The notes under the pieces are model-generated. The model worked only from the letters and a program-made list of their open reading frames with translations. It did not search any database and was not told the DNA's origin. DNA of 64,000 nt from CAILZL01 sp050181835 (GTDB lineage: Bacteria > Pseudomonadota > Gammaproteobacteria > Steroidobacterales > Steroidobacteraceae): positions 434,001 to 498,000 of the forward strand of contig JBFXCU010000001.1 in NCBI GenBank assembly GCA_050181835.1. Reading direction: 5' to 3'. The translations under genes and the position numbers were made by a program. This document shows positions 43,469-53,103 of this stretch, piece by piece. Position 1 is the stretch's first letter; each line of letters begins with the position of its first letter.

Positions 43469-46400
43469 ATGCCAACCACACACTTTCATCCCGCCGTAAA
43501 GACTTGGTTTAATCAAGCATTTTCCGCGCCGACCTCGGTGCAGATAGATGCGTGGACGGCAATCGCACGTGGTCAGCACACATTGATTGCTGCGCCCACG
43601 GGTTCGGGTAAAACGCTGGCGGCGTTCATGATGGCGATTGATTCGCTGGTGCGACAAGCTGCGCGCGGATACATTGACGATGCAGTGCAAGTTGTTTACG
43701 TCTCGCCACTCAAGGCATTGTCGAATGACATAGAGCGCAATCTACAAGTACCTTTGGCGGGCATTACGCAAGTGTTGTTGCAACAAGGCAGTGGCGCTGC
43801 CGAGATTCGTGCGCAGGTGCGTACGGGCGATACGCCGCAGATTGAACGCGCGGCGATGCGTCGTAAACCGCCGCATATTCTCGTCACCACGCCAGAGTCA
43901 TTGTATTTGTTGCTTACTAGTGCTTCCGGGCGCGAGATGTTGGCGACGACGCGCACGGTTATCGTTGACGAAATTCATGCGGTGGCTAACAGCAAGCGTG
44001 GTGCACATCTGGCGTTATCGTTGGAAAGGCTGAGCGCGTTGTGCGCACATCCTGTTCAACGAATTGGCTTGTCGGCTACGCAGAAGCCGATTGAAGAGAT
44101 TGCGAGTTTTCTGGTGGGAAGTGGCACTGTTGCTGCTGCGCCTGTGGGTCCGACTTCAGTCGGACTTGCCAACATTGCTGTCAGGCTGGAGCCTGACCTA
44201 CAGACTGATCTATATGTTCAGGAGGCTGATCCATGCTGCACCATCGTCAACACTGGACATGTCCGTGAACGTGATTTGCAAATGCTATTGCCGGACGCGC
44301 CACTGGAAGCGGTGATGTCCAATGAAGTGTGGCAGAACGTGTATGACAAGCTGGCTGGCTTGATTGAGGGTCATCACACCACGTTGGTGTTTGCCAACAC
44401 GCGGCGCATGGTAGAACGTGTGGCACGGCAACTTACTGAGCGACTAGGTGAAGCATACGTTGCTGCGCATCACGGCTCACTCTCAAAAGAAACGCGCTTC
44501 GATGCGGAGCAGCGTCTGAAAGCAGGCTCGCTGCGTGTGCTGGTGGCCACGGCTTCATTAGAGCTCGGTATTGATATTGGCGATGTTGATCTGGTGTGTC
44601 AGTTGGGTTCGCCGCGTTCCATTGCTGCGTTTTTGCAACGAGTGGGCCGCGCCAATCATTCGGTTACCGGTGTGCCAAAGGGACGCTTGTTTCCACTGAG
44701 TCGCGACGAGTTGGTGGAATGCACGGCATTGCTTGCCGCAGTACGACGCGGTGAACTGGATCGACTCATCATTCCAGCCAAGCCACTGGATGTGTTGTCT
44801 CAGCAGATAGTGGCCGAAGTTGCCGCGCAGGAATATGGAGAAGATGAACTCTATTCGCTGGTAACGCGTGCCTGGCCGTATCGTGATTTACAGCGCGATG
44901 CATTTAATGCAGTGCTGCGCATGTTGTCGGAAGGGTTTGCCACTCGTCGGGGTCGACAAAGCGCGTACCTGCATCGAGATGCGGTGAACCAACAATTGCG
45001 GGCGCGCAAAGGCGCAAGGCTAACGGCAATTACCTGTGGTGGCGCGATCCCCGATGTGGCCGACTATCGCGTGATCCTCGAGCCGCAGGAAATTTTCATT
45101 GGTGCCTTGAACGAAGACTTTGCCATTGAAAGTCAGGTCGGCGATATTTTCCAGTTGGGCAATGCCTCGTATCGCATTCAACGCATCGAGGCTGGCAAGG
45201 TTCGTGTAGAGGATGCAAAAGGCCAACCACCAACGTTGCCATTCTGGTTGGGTGAAGCCCCGGCGCGTACCGATGAATTATCGCAAGCGGTGTCGCGACT
45301 GCGTGGCGAGATCAATGCTGCATTGGCCGGCACTGACGAGGCGCAACTCAAGCAATGCATTGCCCTGCTCATGCAAGAACATGCATTGAGCGAGCCCGCC
45401 GCGCGACAGATCGTTGATTATCTGGGGGCGGCCAAGGCCATGCTCGGACAGTTGCCAACGCAGCAGTGCCTGGTGTTCGAGCGCTTCTTTGATGAAAGCG
45501 GTGGCATGCAGTTGGTGATTCATTCGCCCTTCGGCGCGCGCATCAATCGCGCCTATGGGCTGTCGCTACGCAAACGTTTTTGTCGTAGTTTCAATTTCGA
45601 ATTGCAGGCGGCCGCTACCGAAGATGCAGTGATTCTGTCGCTGGGTGAAACGCACAGCTTTGAATTGGCAGAAGTGGTGCGCTATCTCAATAGCCAGGGG
45701 GTGCGCGAGCTATTGATTCAGGCCATGCTGGATTCACCGTTGTTCACCACGCGGTGGCGTTGGATAACCAGCATCGCACTGGCTGTACCGCGCTTTCGCG
45801 GTGGTAAACGCATGCCCGCACCGTTGCAGCGAATGGCAGCGGAAGACCTAGTGTCAGTGGTGTTTCCTGAGCAGCTGGCCTGTTTAGAAAATATTCAGGG
45901 TGATCGCGAGATTCCGGATCATCCTCTGGTCAATCAGGCCATTCATGATTGTCTGTTTGAAGCCATGGATGTCATCGGGCTGGAGCAGCTGCTCAAAGGA
46001 CTTGAGCAAGGCAGCATTCAAGTCATTGCCTGTGATCTGCCAACGCCCTCGCCATTGTCACAGGAAATTCTTACCGCCAAGCCCTATGCCTTTCTGGATG
46101 ATGCGCCATTGGAAGAGCGGCGCACCCAAGCGGTGGCGAGTCGGCGCTGGCTTGATCCGCAAACCGCCGACGAGTTTGGCACGCTGGATGAACAAGCTAT
46201 TGCGCAGGTGCGTGAGCAAGCCTGGCCTAGTGTTGAGAACGCTGATGAATTGCATGATGCGTTGATGTCGTTGGGTTTGTGTACTGAGCAGGAAGCACTA
46301 CGTAACAGCTGGCAGCCGATGTTTGCGCACTTGCTCAATGCCAATCGAGTGACAGTGATGACCCTGCCGTTCGCGGTTAACAATAGTGATGTGGCAAAAG

Positions 46401-47923
46401 AAGAGACTCTTTACCACAGTCGGGAGAAGGAATCTGAGAGCAATGATTTCTGGTTGGCTGTCGAACGTATGCCGATGTCCGCTGTCTTGTATCCGCACGC
46501 TACATTTGCGCCGATGTTGAACTTACCTGCTGAGTTTGCTCAGCAGCAATGGGATACAGGAACGGCGCTAGTCGAGTTACTGCGCAGTCGCTTGCAGGCG
46601 CTTGGCCCTACTACTGCATCGGTGCTTGCGACATCATTGTTATTGCCGGTCGCTGCTATCAACATGGCATTGCTGCAACTGGAAGCTCAGGGCTTTGCCA
46701 TGCGTGGTCAGTTCACTTCAGATAGGCGTGAGCTTGAATGGTGTGAGCGACGCCTGCTGGCGCGTATTCATCGTTACACCGTGCAACGTCTGCGTGCGGA
46801 AATTGAACCGGTATCGACGGCAGACTTCATGCGCTTTCTGTTGCATTGGCAAGGCGTGATACGCACACCGCGACCACAAGGTGTGGAAGCTTTGTCGGGG
46901 ATCATTGAACAACTCGAAGGTATTGACGTACCCGCCGCCGCGTGGGAAAGCGATATACTACCCGCGCGCCTGCAAGATTACGATCCTAATTGGCTGGACA
47001 GTGTGTGTTTATCTGGTCGCGTCGTGTGGTTGCGCTTACAGGCATCGACTACTGGCGCCTCGCCAGTACGCGCGACGCCGATTGTATTGTTGACCCGCAA
47101 GCATTTATCGTTGTGGCACACCCCGCAGGCCATAGATACAGAGTTACGCTTGTCGCATCCGGCGCAGCGTATTCGTGAGTATTTGCAGGTAAATGGTGCA
47201 TCGTTCTTTGCGGATATCGCACAAGGTGCAGGTGTACTGCAATCGCAAGCGGAACAAGGCTTGAGTGAATTGGTCGCAGCGGGGTTGTTGAGCGCAGATA
47301 GCTTCAGTGGCTTGCGTGCGCTGGTGATGCCGATGGATCGTAAGCGCAAGCTGGCAGCGCGCGGTATGCGCATAGCGCAATTCGGCCTGGAAGATGCCGG
47401 TCGCTGGACGTTAGTACGGCGACAGCACCACTCTGAAGTGGCAGACAAGCTGACACAACTAGCGTTTATCTTGTTGCGTCGTTATGGCGTGGTGTTTCGC
47501 AAGTTATTGGTACATGAAAGCACGCAACTCCCCGCGTGGCATGAGTTGTTGCGTGTGTTCAGGCAATTGGAAGCACAAGGCCTGATTCGTGGTGGCCGTT
47601 TCGTTGGCGGGGTGACTGGCGAGCAATATGCCTTGCCAGAAGCGGTAACGGCATTGCGCGCAGTGCGCAAGCGGGCGTTTGATGGACAGTTAGTATCGCT
47701 GTCAGCGGCTGATCCCTTGAATTTAAGTGGCGTGCTGATTCCGGGGCCGCGCATTCCCGCCTTGACTGGCAATCGTCTATTGCTGCGTGATGGAATGTTA
47801 GTTGCTACGCATGTTAGTGGGCTAGCAACACTACACGTTGAGTTTACGCCAGAGGATGAATGGCAAGCTCGCAATGCGCTATTACACAATCGCATGCCCG
47901 GTATGTCATTAACCAGGCAGTGA
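43469..47923 (+). CDS. lhr: Lhr family ATP-dependent helicase, long form
   Basis: Lhr is a large SF2 helicase acting on DNA/RNA in repair. The 1484-residue protein (E. coli about 1540) has Walker A AAPTGSGKT (41-49), DEIH (167-170), LSAT (201-204), then helicase domain 2 with TLVFANTRRMVERVARQL and QRVGRANHSV, and a long C-terminal winged-helix region. Between the two helicase domains, residues of about 220-255 (VAAAPVGPTSVGLANIAVRL...) interrupt the FLVG...CCTIVNTGHVRERDL block that is normally continuous. This stretch is encoded by two REP-like palindromes. Confidence 0.95.
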   Translation: MPTTHFHPAVKTWFNQAFSAPTSVQIDAWTAIARGQHTLIAAPTGSGKTLAAFMMAIDSLVRQAARGYIDDAVQVVYVSPLKALSNDIERNLQVPLAGITQVLLQQGSGAAEIRAQVRTGDTPQIERAAMRRKPPHILVTTPESLYLLLTSASGREMLATTRTVIVDEIHAVANSKRGAHLALSLERLSALCAHPVQRIGLSATQKPIEEIASFLVGSGTVAAAPVGPTSVGLANIAVRLEPDLQTDLYVQEADPCCTIVNTGHVRERDLQMLLPDAPLEAVMSNEVWQNVYDKLAGLIEGHHTTLVFANTRRMVERVARQLTERLGEAYVAAHHGSLSKETRFDAEQRLKAGSLRVLVATASLELGIDIGDVDLVCQLGSPRSIAAFLQRVGRANHSVTGVPKGRLFPLSRDELVECTALLAAVRRGELDRLIIPAKPLDVLSQQIVAEVAAQEYGEDELYSLVTRAWPYRDLQRDAFNAVLRMLSEGFATRRGRQSAYLHRDAVNQQLRARKGARLTAITCGGAIPDVADYRVILEPQEIFIGALNEDFAIESQVGDIFQLGNASYRIQRIEAGKVRVEDAKGQPPTLPFWLGEAPARTDELSQAVSRLRGEINAALAGTDEAQLKQCIALLMQEHALSEPAARQIVDYLGAAKAMLGQLPTQQCLVFERFFDESGGMQLVIHSPFGARINRAYGLSLRKRFCRSFNFELQAAATEDAVILSLGETHSFELAEVVRYLNSQGVRELLIQAMLDSPLFTTRWRWITSIALAVPRFRGGKRMPAPLQRMAAEDLVSVVFPEQLACLENIQGDREIPDHPLVNQAIHDCLFEAMDVIGLEQLLKGLEQGSIQVIACDLPTPSPLSQEILTAKPYAFLDDAPLEERRTQAVASRRWLDPQTADEFGTLDEQAIAQVREQAWPSVENADELHDALMSLGLCTEQEALRNSWQPMFAHLLNANRVTVMTLPFAVNNSDVAKEETLYHSREKESESNDFWLAVERMPMSAVLYPHATFAPMLNLPAEFAQQQWDTGTALVELLRSRLQALGPTTASVLATSLLLPVAAINMALLQLEAQGFAMRGQFTSDRRELEWCERRLLARIHRYTVQRLRAEIEPVSTADFMRFLLHWQGVIRTPRPQGVEALSGIIEQLEGIDVPAAAWESDILPARLQDYDPNWLDSVCLSGRVVWLRLQASTTGASPVRATPIVLLTRKHLSLWHTPQAIDTELRLSHPAQRIREYLQVNGASFFADIAQGAGVLQSQAEQGLSELVAAGLLSADSFSGLRALVMPMDRKRKLAARGMRIAQFGLEDAGRWTLVRRQHHSEVADKLTQLAFILLRRYGVVFRKLLVHESTQLPAWHELLRVFRQLEAQGLIRGGRFVGGVTGEQYALPEAVTALRAVRKRAFDGQLVSLSAADPLNLSGVLIPGPRIPALTGNRLLLRDGMLVATHVSGLATLHVEFTPEDEWQARNALLHNRMPGMSLTRQ
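44144..44201. repeat. Pair of convergent REP-like palindromes inside lhr
   Basis: GTGG-GTCCGACT-TC-AGTCGGAC (44144-44165) and, 14 bases on, GTCAGGCT-GG-AGCCTGAC followed by CTAC (44180-44201). Both have perfect 8-base arms and 2-base loops. Read on the minus strand the second starts GTAG, the head of GTAG-type REPs. The two face each other as in a BIME-type doublet. The pair is within the lhr reading frame. Confidence 0.75.
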
Positions 47924-47946
47924 GTTGCGCGGCAGTGCTGTGCTGA

Positions 47947-48327
47947 TTACTGGCGCAGCGGGTTCTGACAGCAATCTGCAATGGCTTCATGAGAGTCATT
48001 ATTTTTGGCGCAAGCGATGCCAGTTCGATCTGCTTGCCAGTCGGCCCATTCTGCATCGCCAGCACCAAATAGATCGCTCAGTTCTTTGCCCATCCCTGCC
48101 AGGTACGCTTCCATGACACTACATTGTTGCGCAATCAAGGCGGAGGCCAGGCAGTGCTGCTGCTTGTCATCAAGAGTCGCCGGCACCTGTAGGCGCACCG
48201 CCTGCATGCAGCCATACGAAGAATGCGTGGGGCGATGATCAGGCGCGGTGGTGCATGCAGCTAGTAGCACGAGGCTTGCCAGCCACAGCCCATGGCGAAA
48301 ACTCTGCTCAAGATCGTGGTGTGACAT
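47947..48327 (-). CDS. Small lipoprotein of unknown function
   Basis: 126 residues. The signal HGLWLASLVLLAACTTAPD carries a good LLAAC lipobox with Thr at +2 (outer-membrane type). The mature part has five cysteines (SYGCMQAV, QQHCLASAL, AQQCSVMEAYL, GIACAKNN, ADCCQNP), so disulfides are likely. I know no family for it. It lies between lhr and acnB on the minus strand, convergent with lhr: the two stop codons are about 23 bases apart, with no clear terminator between them. Confidence 0.75.
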   Translation of the reverse strand: MSHHDLEQSFRHGLWLASLVLLAACTTAPDHRPTHSSYGCMQAVRLQVPATLDDKQQHCLASALIAQQCSVMEAYLAGMGKELSDLFGAGDAEWADWQADRTGIACAKNNDSHEAIADCCQNPLRQ

Positions 48328-48404
48328 CCGGAAATGTTAAAGGAATTGATGTTAGCGTCGGGATCTAGCTTTGTGTAAGCGTCAACCTATAGTAACGAAG
48401 CAAC

Positions 48405-48446
48405 AAACCAAACAGCCCGTCGATTGCTCGACGGGCTGTTTGGTTT
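48405..48446 (-). terminator. Strong intrinsic terminator after acnB
   Basis: A perfect 19-base inverted repeat with a 4-base loop: AAACCAAACAGCCCGTCGA pairs with its complement, about 68 bases past the acnB stop. On the minus strand the 3' arm ends GGTTT and is followed by GTTGC; the arm itself supplies the T-rich tail. Confidence 0.9.
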
Positions 48447-48514
48447 CAAGGCATGAAGATGCCGGGTTACGCGGAGGGACTGCTAACCCAGCTTACTTCG
48501 GCGAGGCTGCTGCA

Positions 48515-51106
48515 TCAGACAGTCGCTGCCTTCTCCTCATCCGCGTACTCGGCGATCTTGTCGAAGTTCATATAGCGATAGATTGACGCGGCATCCTTGT
48601 TGATCACATTCATGTCGGCGTTGTACTCAGCGACGGTAGGAATGCGACCCAGCTTGGAACCGATTGCAGCCAGTTCAGCAGAGCACAAATACACATAGCT
48701 GTTCTTGCCCAGACGATTGGGGAAATTGCGGGTGCTGGTGGACATAACTGTCGCGCCTTCTCTCACCTGTGCCTGGTTGCCCATGCACAGACTGCAACCC
48801 GGCATTTCCATACGGGCACCTGCACCACCCAACGTGGAATAATGACCTTCCTTGGTGAGTTCAGCTTGATCCATCCGGGTTGGCGGTGCCACCCATAGTC
48901 GAGTGGCAATGTCCTTTTTGCCTTCCAGCAATTTGCTCGCAGCACGGAAGTGACCAATGTTGGTCATGCACGAACCGATAAAGACTTCGTCGATCTTGGC
49001 GCCGGCTACTTCACTGAGGAACTTGGCATCGTCTGGATCGTTCGGGCAGCACAGGATAGGCTCCTTGATGTCGGCCAGATCGATTTCGATTACAGCCGCG
49101 TACTCTGCATCCTTGTCCGGCTGCAACAACTCGGGTTTGGCCAGCCAAGCTTCCATGGCCTTGATGCGACGTTCAATGCTGCGTTTGTCTTCGTAGTTAT
49201 TGGCCATCATGTGTTTGAGCAATACGATATTCGAGTTGAGGTACTCAATAATCGGTTCTTTGTTCAACAGTACGGTGCAACCGGCAGCACTGCGTTCAGC
49301 CGATGCGTCGCTAAATTCAAACGCCTGTTCTACTTTCAGATCAGGCAGGCCTTCAATTTCCACTATGCGGCCAGAGAAAATATTCTTCTTGCCCTGCTTG
49401 GCCACGGTAAGCAGGCCGTTTTTGATGGCATATAGCGGAATGGCATGCACCAGATCACGCAGCGTAATGCCGGGCTGCATTTTGCCCTTGAAGCGAACCA
49501 ATACGGATTCAGGCATGTCCAGCGGCATTACACCAGTTGCGGCAGCGAATGCTACCAATCCGGAACCTGCCGGGAAGGAAATACCAATAGGGAAGCGAGT
49601 ATGGCTATCGCCACCGGTGCCGACGGTGTCAGGCAATACCATGCGGTTCAACCAGCTGTGAATGATGCCATCACCCGGACGCAGTGAGATGCCGCCACGA
49701 GTGCTGATGAACGCCGGTAGTTCGCGATGCGTCATCACGTCCACTGGCTTGGGATACGCAGCGGTGTGGCAGAAGCTCTGCATCACCAGATCAGCACTGA
49801 AACCCAGACACGCCAAATCTTTCAGCTCATCGCGAGTCATTGGACCGGTGGTGTCCTGGCTGCCAACTGAAGTCATCTTTGGCTCGCAGTAAGTGCCGGG
49901 ACGCACACCTTTGCCTTCTGGCAAGCCACACGCGCGACCCAACATTTTCTGTGCCAATGTAAAGCCCTTGGTGCTGCTCGCAGGGGGTAGCGGCAGACGG
50001 AATGTCGTCGAGGCGGGCAGCTTCATGAATTCGCGCGCTCTTGCTGTTAGCGAGCGACCGATGATCAGATTGATGCGACCACCAGCACGAACTTCGTCAA
50101 ACAGCACGTCGTTCTTCAGTTTGAACTCGACGACCTTGCTGCCGTCTTTTTCAATCTTGCCTTCATAAGGGTAGATGTCGATGACATCGCCCATTTCAAA
50201 TTTGTCGACATCTACTTCAATCGGCAGAGAACCAGAATCTTCCTGAGTGTTAAAGAAAATAGGTGCAATCTTGCCGCCTAGCGTTACCCCACCAAAGCGC
50301 TTGTTAGGTACGAACGGAATATCTTCACCGGTAGCCCAGACAACACTGTTGGTAGCTGACTTACGGCTGGAGCCGGTGCCGACTACATCGCCCACATAGG
50401 CGACCAAGTGGCCTTTCTTTTTCAGGTCTTCAATGAACTGCATCGGGCCGCGCTTGCCATCTTCTTCTGGCACAAAGGCCGCGCCAGCGCGAGTGTTCTT
50501 CAGCATGGCTAGATAGTGCAGCGGGATATCCGGGCGGCTCCAGGCATCCGGTGCGGGTGAGAGGTCGTCGGTATTGGTTTCGCCGGGCACTTTGAATACG
50601 GTAACCGTGATCTTTTTGGCGACTTCAGGGCGTGAAGTAAACCATTCGGCATCAGCCCAGCTCTTAATGACGTCTTTGGCGTGGGCGTTGCCTGCTTCGG
50701 CTTTGTGCGTCACATCGTAAAAGAAGTCGAACATCAGCAGAGTTTTCTTCAAGGCCGCAGCCGCAACGGCGGCAACTTCTTTGTCGTCCAGCAAATCGAT
50801 TAGTGGTTTGACGTTGTAGCCGCCAACCATGGTGCCAAGTAACTCAGTGGCCTTGGCCTTGCTGATCAGCCCCACCTTGAGGTCGCCATGCGCCACGGCG
50901 GATAAGAACGACGCTTTCACCTTGGCTGCATCGTCCACACCGGGTGGTACACGATGTGTCAGCAAGTCCATCAGGAAAGTCTCTTCACCAGCAGGCGGAG
51001 TTTTGATCAACTCAATAACATCCGCGACCTGTTGGGCGGTGAGCGCCAAGGGCGGAATTCCCAATGCTGCGCGTTCGGCCACATGCTGACGATAAGTTTC
51101 TAACAT
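48515..51106 (-). CDS. acnB: Aconitate hydratase B
   Basis: AcnB isomerises citrate and isocitrate in the TCA cycle. The 863-residue protein has the AcnB-specific order: an N-terminal HEAT-like domain (YRQHVAERAALGIPPLALTAQQVADVIELI), then a swivel domain and the catalytic domains (MTRDELKDLACLGFSADLVMQSFCHTAAYPKP, GGDSHTRFPIGISFPAGSGLVAFAAATGVMPL). The [4Fe-4S] ligands are present in VFIGSCMTNIGHFRAA and MEMPGCSLCMGNQA. The length equals the E. coli enzyme. A long untranslated region precedes it. Confidence 0.97.
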   Translation of the reverse strand: MLETYRQHVAERAALGIPPLALTAQQVADVIELIKTPPAGEETFLMDLLTHRVPPGVDDAAKVKASFLSAVAHGDLKVGLISKAKATELLGTMVGGYNVKPLIDLLDDKEVAAVAAAALKKTLLMFDFFYDVTHKAEAGNAHAKDVIKSWADAEWFTSRPEVAKKITVTVFKVPGETNTDDLSPAPDAWSRPDIPLHYLAMLKNTRAGAAFVPEEDGKRGPMQFIEDLKKKGHLVAYVGDVVGTGSSRKSATNSVVWATGEDIPFVPNKRFGGVTLGGKIAPIFFNTQEDSGSLPIEVDVDKFEMGDVIDIYPYEGKIEKDGSKVVEFKLKNDVLFDEVRAGGRINLIIGRSLTARAREFMKLPASTTFRLPLPPASSTKGFTLAQKMLGRACGLPEGKGVRPGTYCEPKMTSVGSQDTTGPMTRDELKDLACLGFSADLVMQSFCHTAAYPKPVDVMTHRELPAFISTRGGISLRPGDGIIHSWLNRMVLPDTVGTGGDSHTRFPIGISFPAGSGLVAFAAATGVMPLDMPESVLVRFKGKMQPGITLRDLVHAIPLYAIKNGLLTVAKQGKKNIFSGRIVEIEGLPDLKVEQAFEFSDASAERSAAGCTVLLNKEPIIEYLNSNIVLLKHMMANNYEDKRSIERRIKAMEAWLAKPELLQPDKDAEYAAVIEIDLADIKEPILCCPNDPDDAKFLSEVAGAKIDEVFIGSCMTNIGHFRAASKLLEGKKDIATRLWVAPPTRMDQAELTKEGHYSTLGGAGARMEMPGCSLCMGNQAQVREGATVMSTSTRNFPNRLGKNSYVYLCSAELAAIGSKLGRIPTVAEYNADMNVINKDAASIYRYMNFDKIAEYADEEKAATV

Positions 51107-51767
51107 AGGTTCCTCATGATTCTCGGCGCGCTACGCGCGCTGGCTGCAAAGGGGCCCACTTGGGCTGCCTGAGAATTGCTCGACGCAGCATGGGTGGGGT
51201 AGGCAGTTTAATGACTGCCCCCTTGTTTAACCAGAGCCGAGGCGAGCAATTAACCAGTTGTGTGACTCTGCCGCCGTACAGCGGGGTGCGTTGCCGTGTG
51301 CCATATCACCCGGTGAGACGGCTAATACCCTAATACTCACGCAAAATGCGCAGCGGGCTGGGAGCCTCGCCGAACAATTGCCGTCCTGGAGTGGTGCCGT
51401 GCTCGAAGTGAAAGTCGGCATGCCCGGTCCACTTCAGTGCCCCGGGCATGGGACGCTCTGGTTCGGTGGTCACGACTGCTTTGGCGCGGTAACGACGATC
51501 TCTATCCAGCATCATTGGTGCGACCAGTCCGATAAGATCTCGAACAGATTATTCTGGCGCTACAACCGGCTGACAGAACAGTACAGCTTGCAGTGACAAA
51601 ACGAGATTACGCTTAATTTCTTTACTCCTGTTTGTGCGTCGTAGTTTCACAAAAGCAAGTAAGCTAGCCAAGAGGGTTGCTGCAAGGTAATAAAACAGTC
51701 GCTAACAATTGCAGTATCAGAGGTTCGGCCTGTATACAGCGTTCTACTTTCCGGCACGCCATGAAAA
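51107..51767. other. Long gap between acnB and alkB
   Basis: 660 bases with no safe gene. It holds a GGCAGT-TTAATG-ACTGCC hairpin around 51211 on the acnB upstream side, a GGGCCCA/GGGCTGCC pair nearer acnB, and the small frame listed at 51330-51515. The acnB promoter and a long 5' untranslated leader probably occupy the left half. The right half before alkB is AT-rich and unremarkable. Confidence 0.4.
51330..51515 (-). CDS. Possible small protein or gene remnant
   Basis: A 61-residue frame starting ATGATG at 51510-51515 and stopping TAG at 51330. Its sequence (YRAKAVVTTEPERPMPGALKW, GHADFHFEHGTTPGRQLFGE, ending SPLRILREY) has a protein-like composition and few rare residues, but I cannot assign a family. 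The frame is open a short way further upstream without a start, so it might equally be the 3' tail of a decayed larger gene. No strong ribosome site is visible. Confidence 0.3.
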   Translation of the reverse strand: MMLDRDRRYRAKAVVTTEPERPMPGALKWTGHADFHFEHGTTPGRQLFGEAPSPLRILREY

Positions 51768-52382
51768 ATGACCGCTGATTTTTTTGCGGATGATCAACAG
51801 CTATATCTGTTACCCATAACGGATGCGGAGGTTTATTATTTGCATTCGCTGCGGTTGGCACGTCGTCCAGAGTCTCTGTTGCATGAATTGATCGACTCTA
51901 CTCCGTGGCGCAAGGAAGAAATCGTGTTGTGGGGAAAACGCCATGTGCAACCACGGCTTATCGCTTGGTATGGAGATGATGGCTGTGGTTATAGCTACTC
52001 AGGCGTGAAGTTTGCGCCGCTTCCTTGGACTCCTTTGTTGTCTGAACTGCGAATTCTGATCGAGTCGTTATGCCATACAGCATTCAATAGTGTGTTGCTT
52101 AACTACTATCGTGATGAACGCGATAGCATGGGTATGCATAGTGATGATGAATCAGAGTTGGGCAACTTCCCTGCTATTGCTTCGGTCAGTTTGGGTGCAG
52201 AACGAGTGCTGGTGTTTAAACACAAAAAGCAGCCAGACCTTCGTGCAAGGCTGGCGCTAGCAAATGGCAGCTTGCTGCTGATGAAAGGCGCGACCCAGCA
52301 GAACTGGAAGCATGGTATTGACAAAGCAAGCCGCCCCTGCGGGCCACGCATCAACCTGACATTCAGAACAATCGTCACATAA
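51768..52382 (+). CDS. AlkB-type 2-oxoglutarate/Fe(II) DNA repair dioxygenase
   Basis: Removes alkyl lesions from DNA or RNA bases by oxidative demethylation. The 204-residue protein belongs to the ALKBH2/3-like group. The C-terminal half reads VLLNYYRDERDSMGMHSDDESELG, with the HxD iron ligands, then RVLVFKHKKQ, LLLMKGATQQNWKHGIDKA (the distal His) and GPRINLTFRTIV, with the two Arg that bind 2-oxoglutarate. No ada or other adaptive-response gene is adjacent. Confidence 0.93.
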   Translation: MTADFFADDQQLYLLPITDAEVYYLHSLRLARRPESLLHELIDSTPWRKEEIVLWGKRHVQPRLIAWYGDDGCGYSYSGVKFAPLPWTPLLSELRILIESLCHTAFNSVLLNYYRDERDSMGMHSDDESELGNFPAIASVSLGAERVLVFKHKKQPDLRARLALANGSLLLMKGATQQNWKHGIDKASRPCGPRINLTFRTIVT

Positions 52383-52399
52383 CAGAGTTTTCTAATACG

Positions 52400-52987
52400 T
52401 TACTGGGAAGTACGATTTCTCCTGAAAAACCGCATTGATTCAACCGCGCATAGAACAAGCAAGCAGATATATGCCGTTTGGCGGTCAAATGCAGTCAGTA
52501 TCCAGTGAGCGAAGGTCAAGCCTGCAGCGATATAAACCATTCGATGTAGACGTTGCCAGTTCTTACGCAGCACTCGTACCGACTTGTCATTGCTGGTTAT
52601 AGCCAACAGTAAAAATATAGCGAAGGCTATCCATCCTGTGAGCAGCTCTGGCTCTACGCCCTCTTTTAAAATATAACCATAGCCCCATTTTCGCTGTAGA
52701 TAAGTAAGCGTATGCAACGCAGCGTAGGCAAAACTTGCAACGCCAAGCGCGCGGCGATGCTGCATTAACCATCTGGGCCACTTAGCTTCCGGCAGCACTC
52801 TGCGCAGTGGTGTAACCGCTAGTGCAAGCGACAATAAACCAACACTCCAATTACCGGTTTCGTGAATAACCTGCCCATAGCTGATTGCATCGGTCAAATA
52901 GCGAGTCAGGATATAAATTGCAGACACAGTCAGTATCGCCCAGATCCAGTACTTGCTTGGTTTGTGATGTTTTGTTAGTGAGATCAT
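52400..52987 (-). CDS. Ferric-reductase-like heme membrane protein (MsrQ/YedZ-like)
   Basis: 195 residues with about six membrane helices. Conserved elements of the MsrQ/ferric reductase family are visible: GNWSVGLLSLALAVTPLRRVL, HRRALGVASFAYAALHTLTYLQ (His) and NWQRLHRMVYIAAGLTFAHWILTAF (two His that would bind heme). MsrQ normally delivers electrons to the periplasmic methionine-sulfoxide reductase MsrP, but no msrP gene is beside it, so the partner is open. The ATG at 52987 begins MISLTKHHK; the longer frame to 53017 is less likely. It is divergent from the HhH lipoprotein. Confidence 0.85.
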   Translation of the reverse strand: MISLTKHHKPSKYWIWAILTVSAIYILTRYLTDAISYGQVIHETGNWSVGLLSLALAVTPLRRVLPEAKWPRWLMQHRRALGVASFAYAALHTLTYLQRKWGYGYILKEGVEPELLTGWIAFAIFLLLAITSNDKSVRVLRKNWQRLHRMVYIAAGLTFAHWILTAFDRQTAYICLLVLCAVESMRFFRRNRTSQ

Positions 52988-53103
52988 ATGTTTTCTTTGC
53001 TGTGTTATCTTGCGCAACGAATATTGCTGATTATTTCACTTTGGTCGCCAGTTTAATAACAGCAGCGTAGTTAGTACATCGCGATAAATTATCAGGAGGT
53101 ACC

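Noticed and set aside
51258..51596. 112-residue plus-strand open frame in the acnB-alkB gap
   Set aside because: Composition is not protein-like, no ribosome site, and it opposes the more plausible minus-strand frame.
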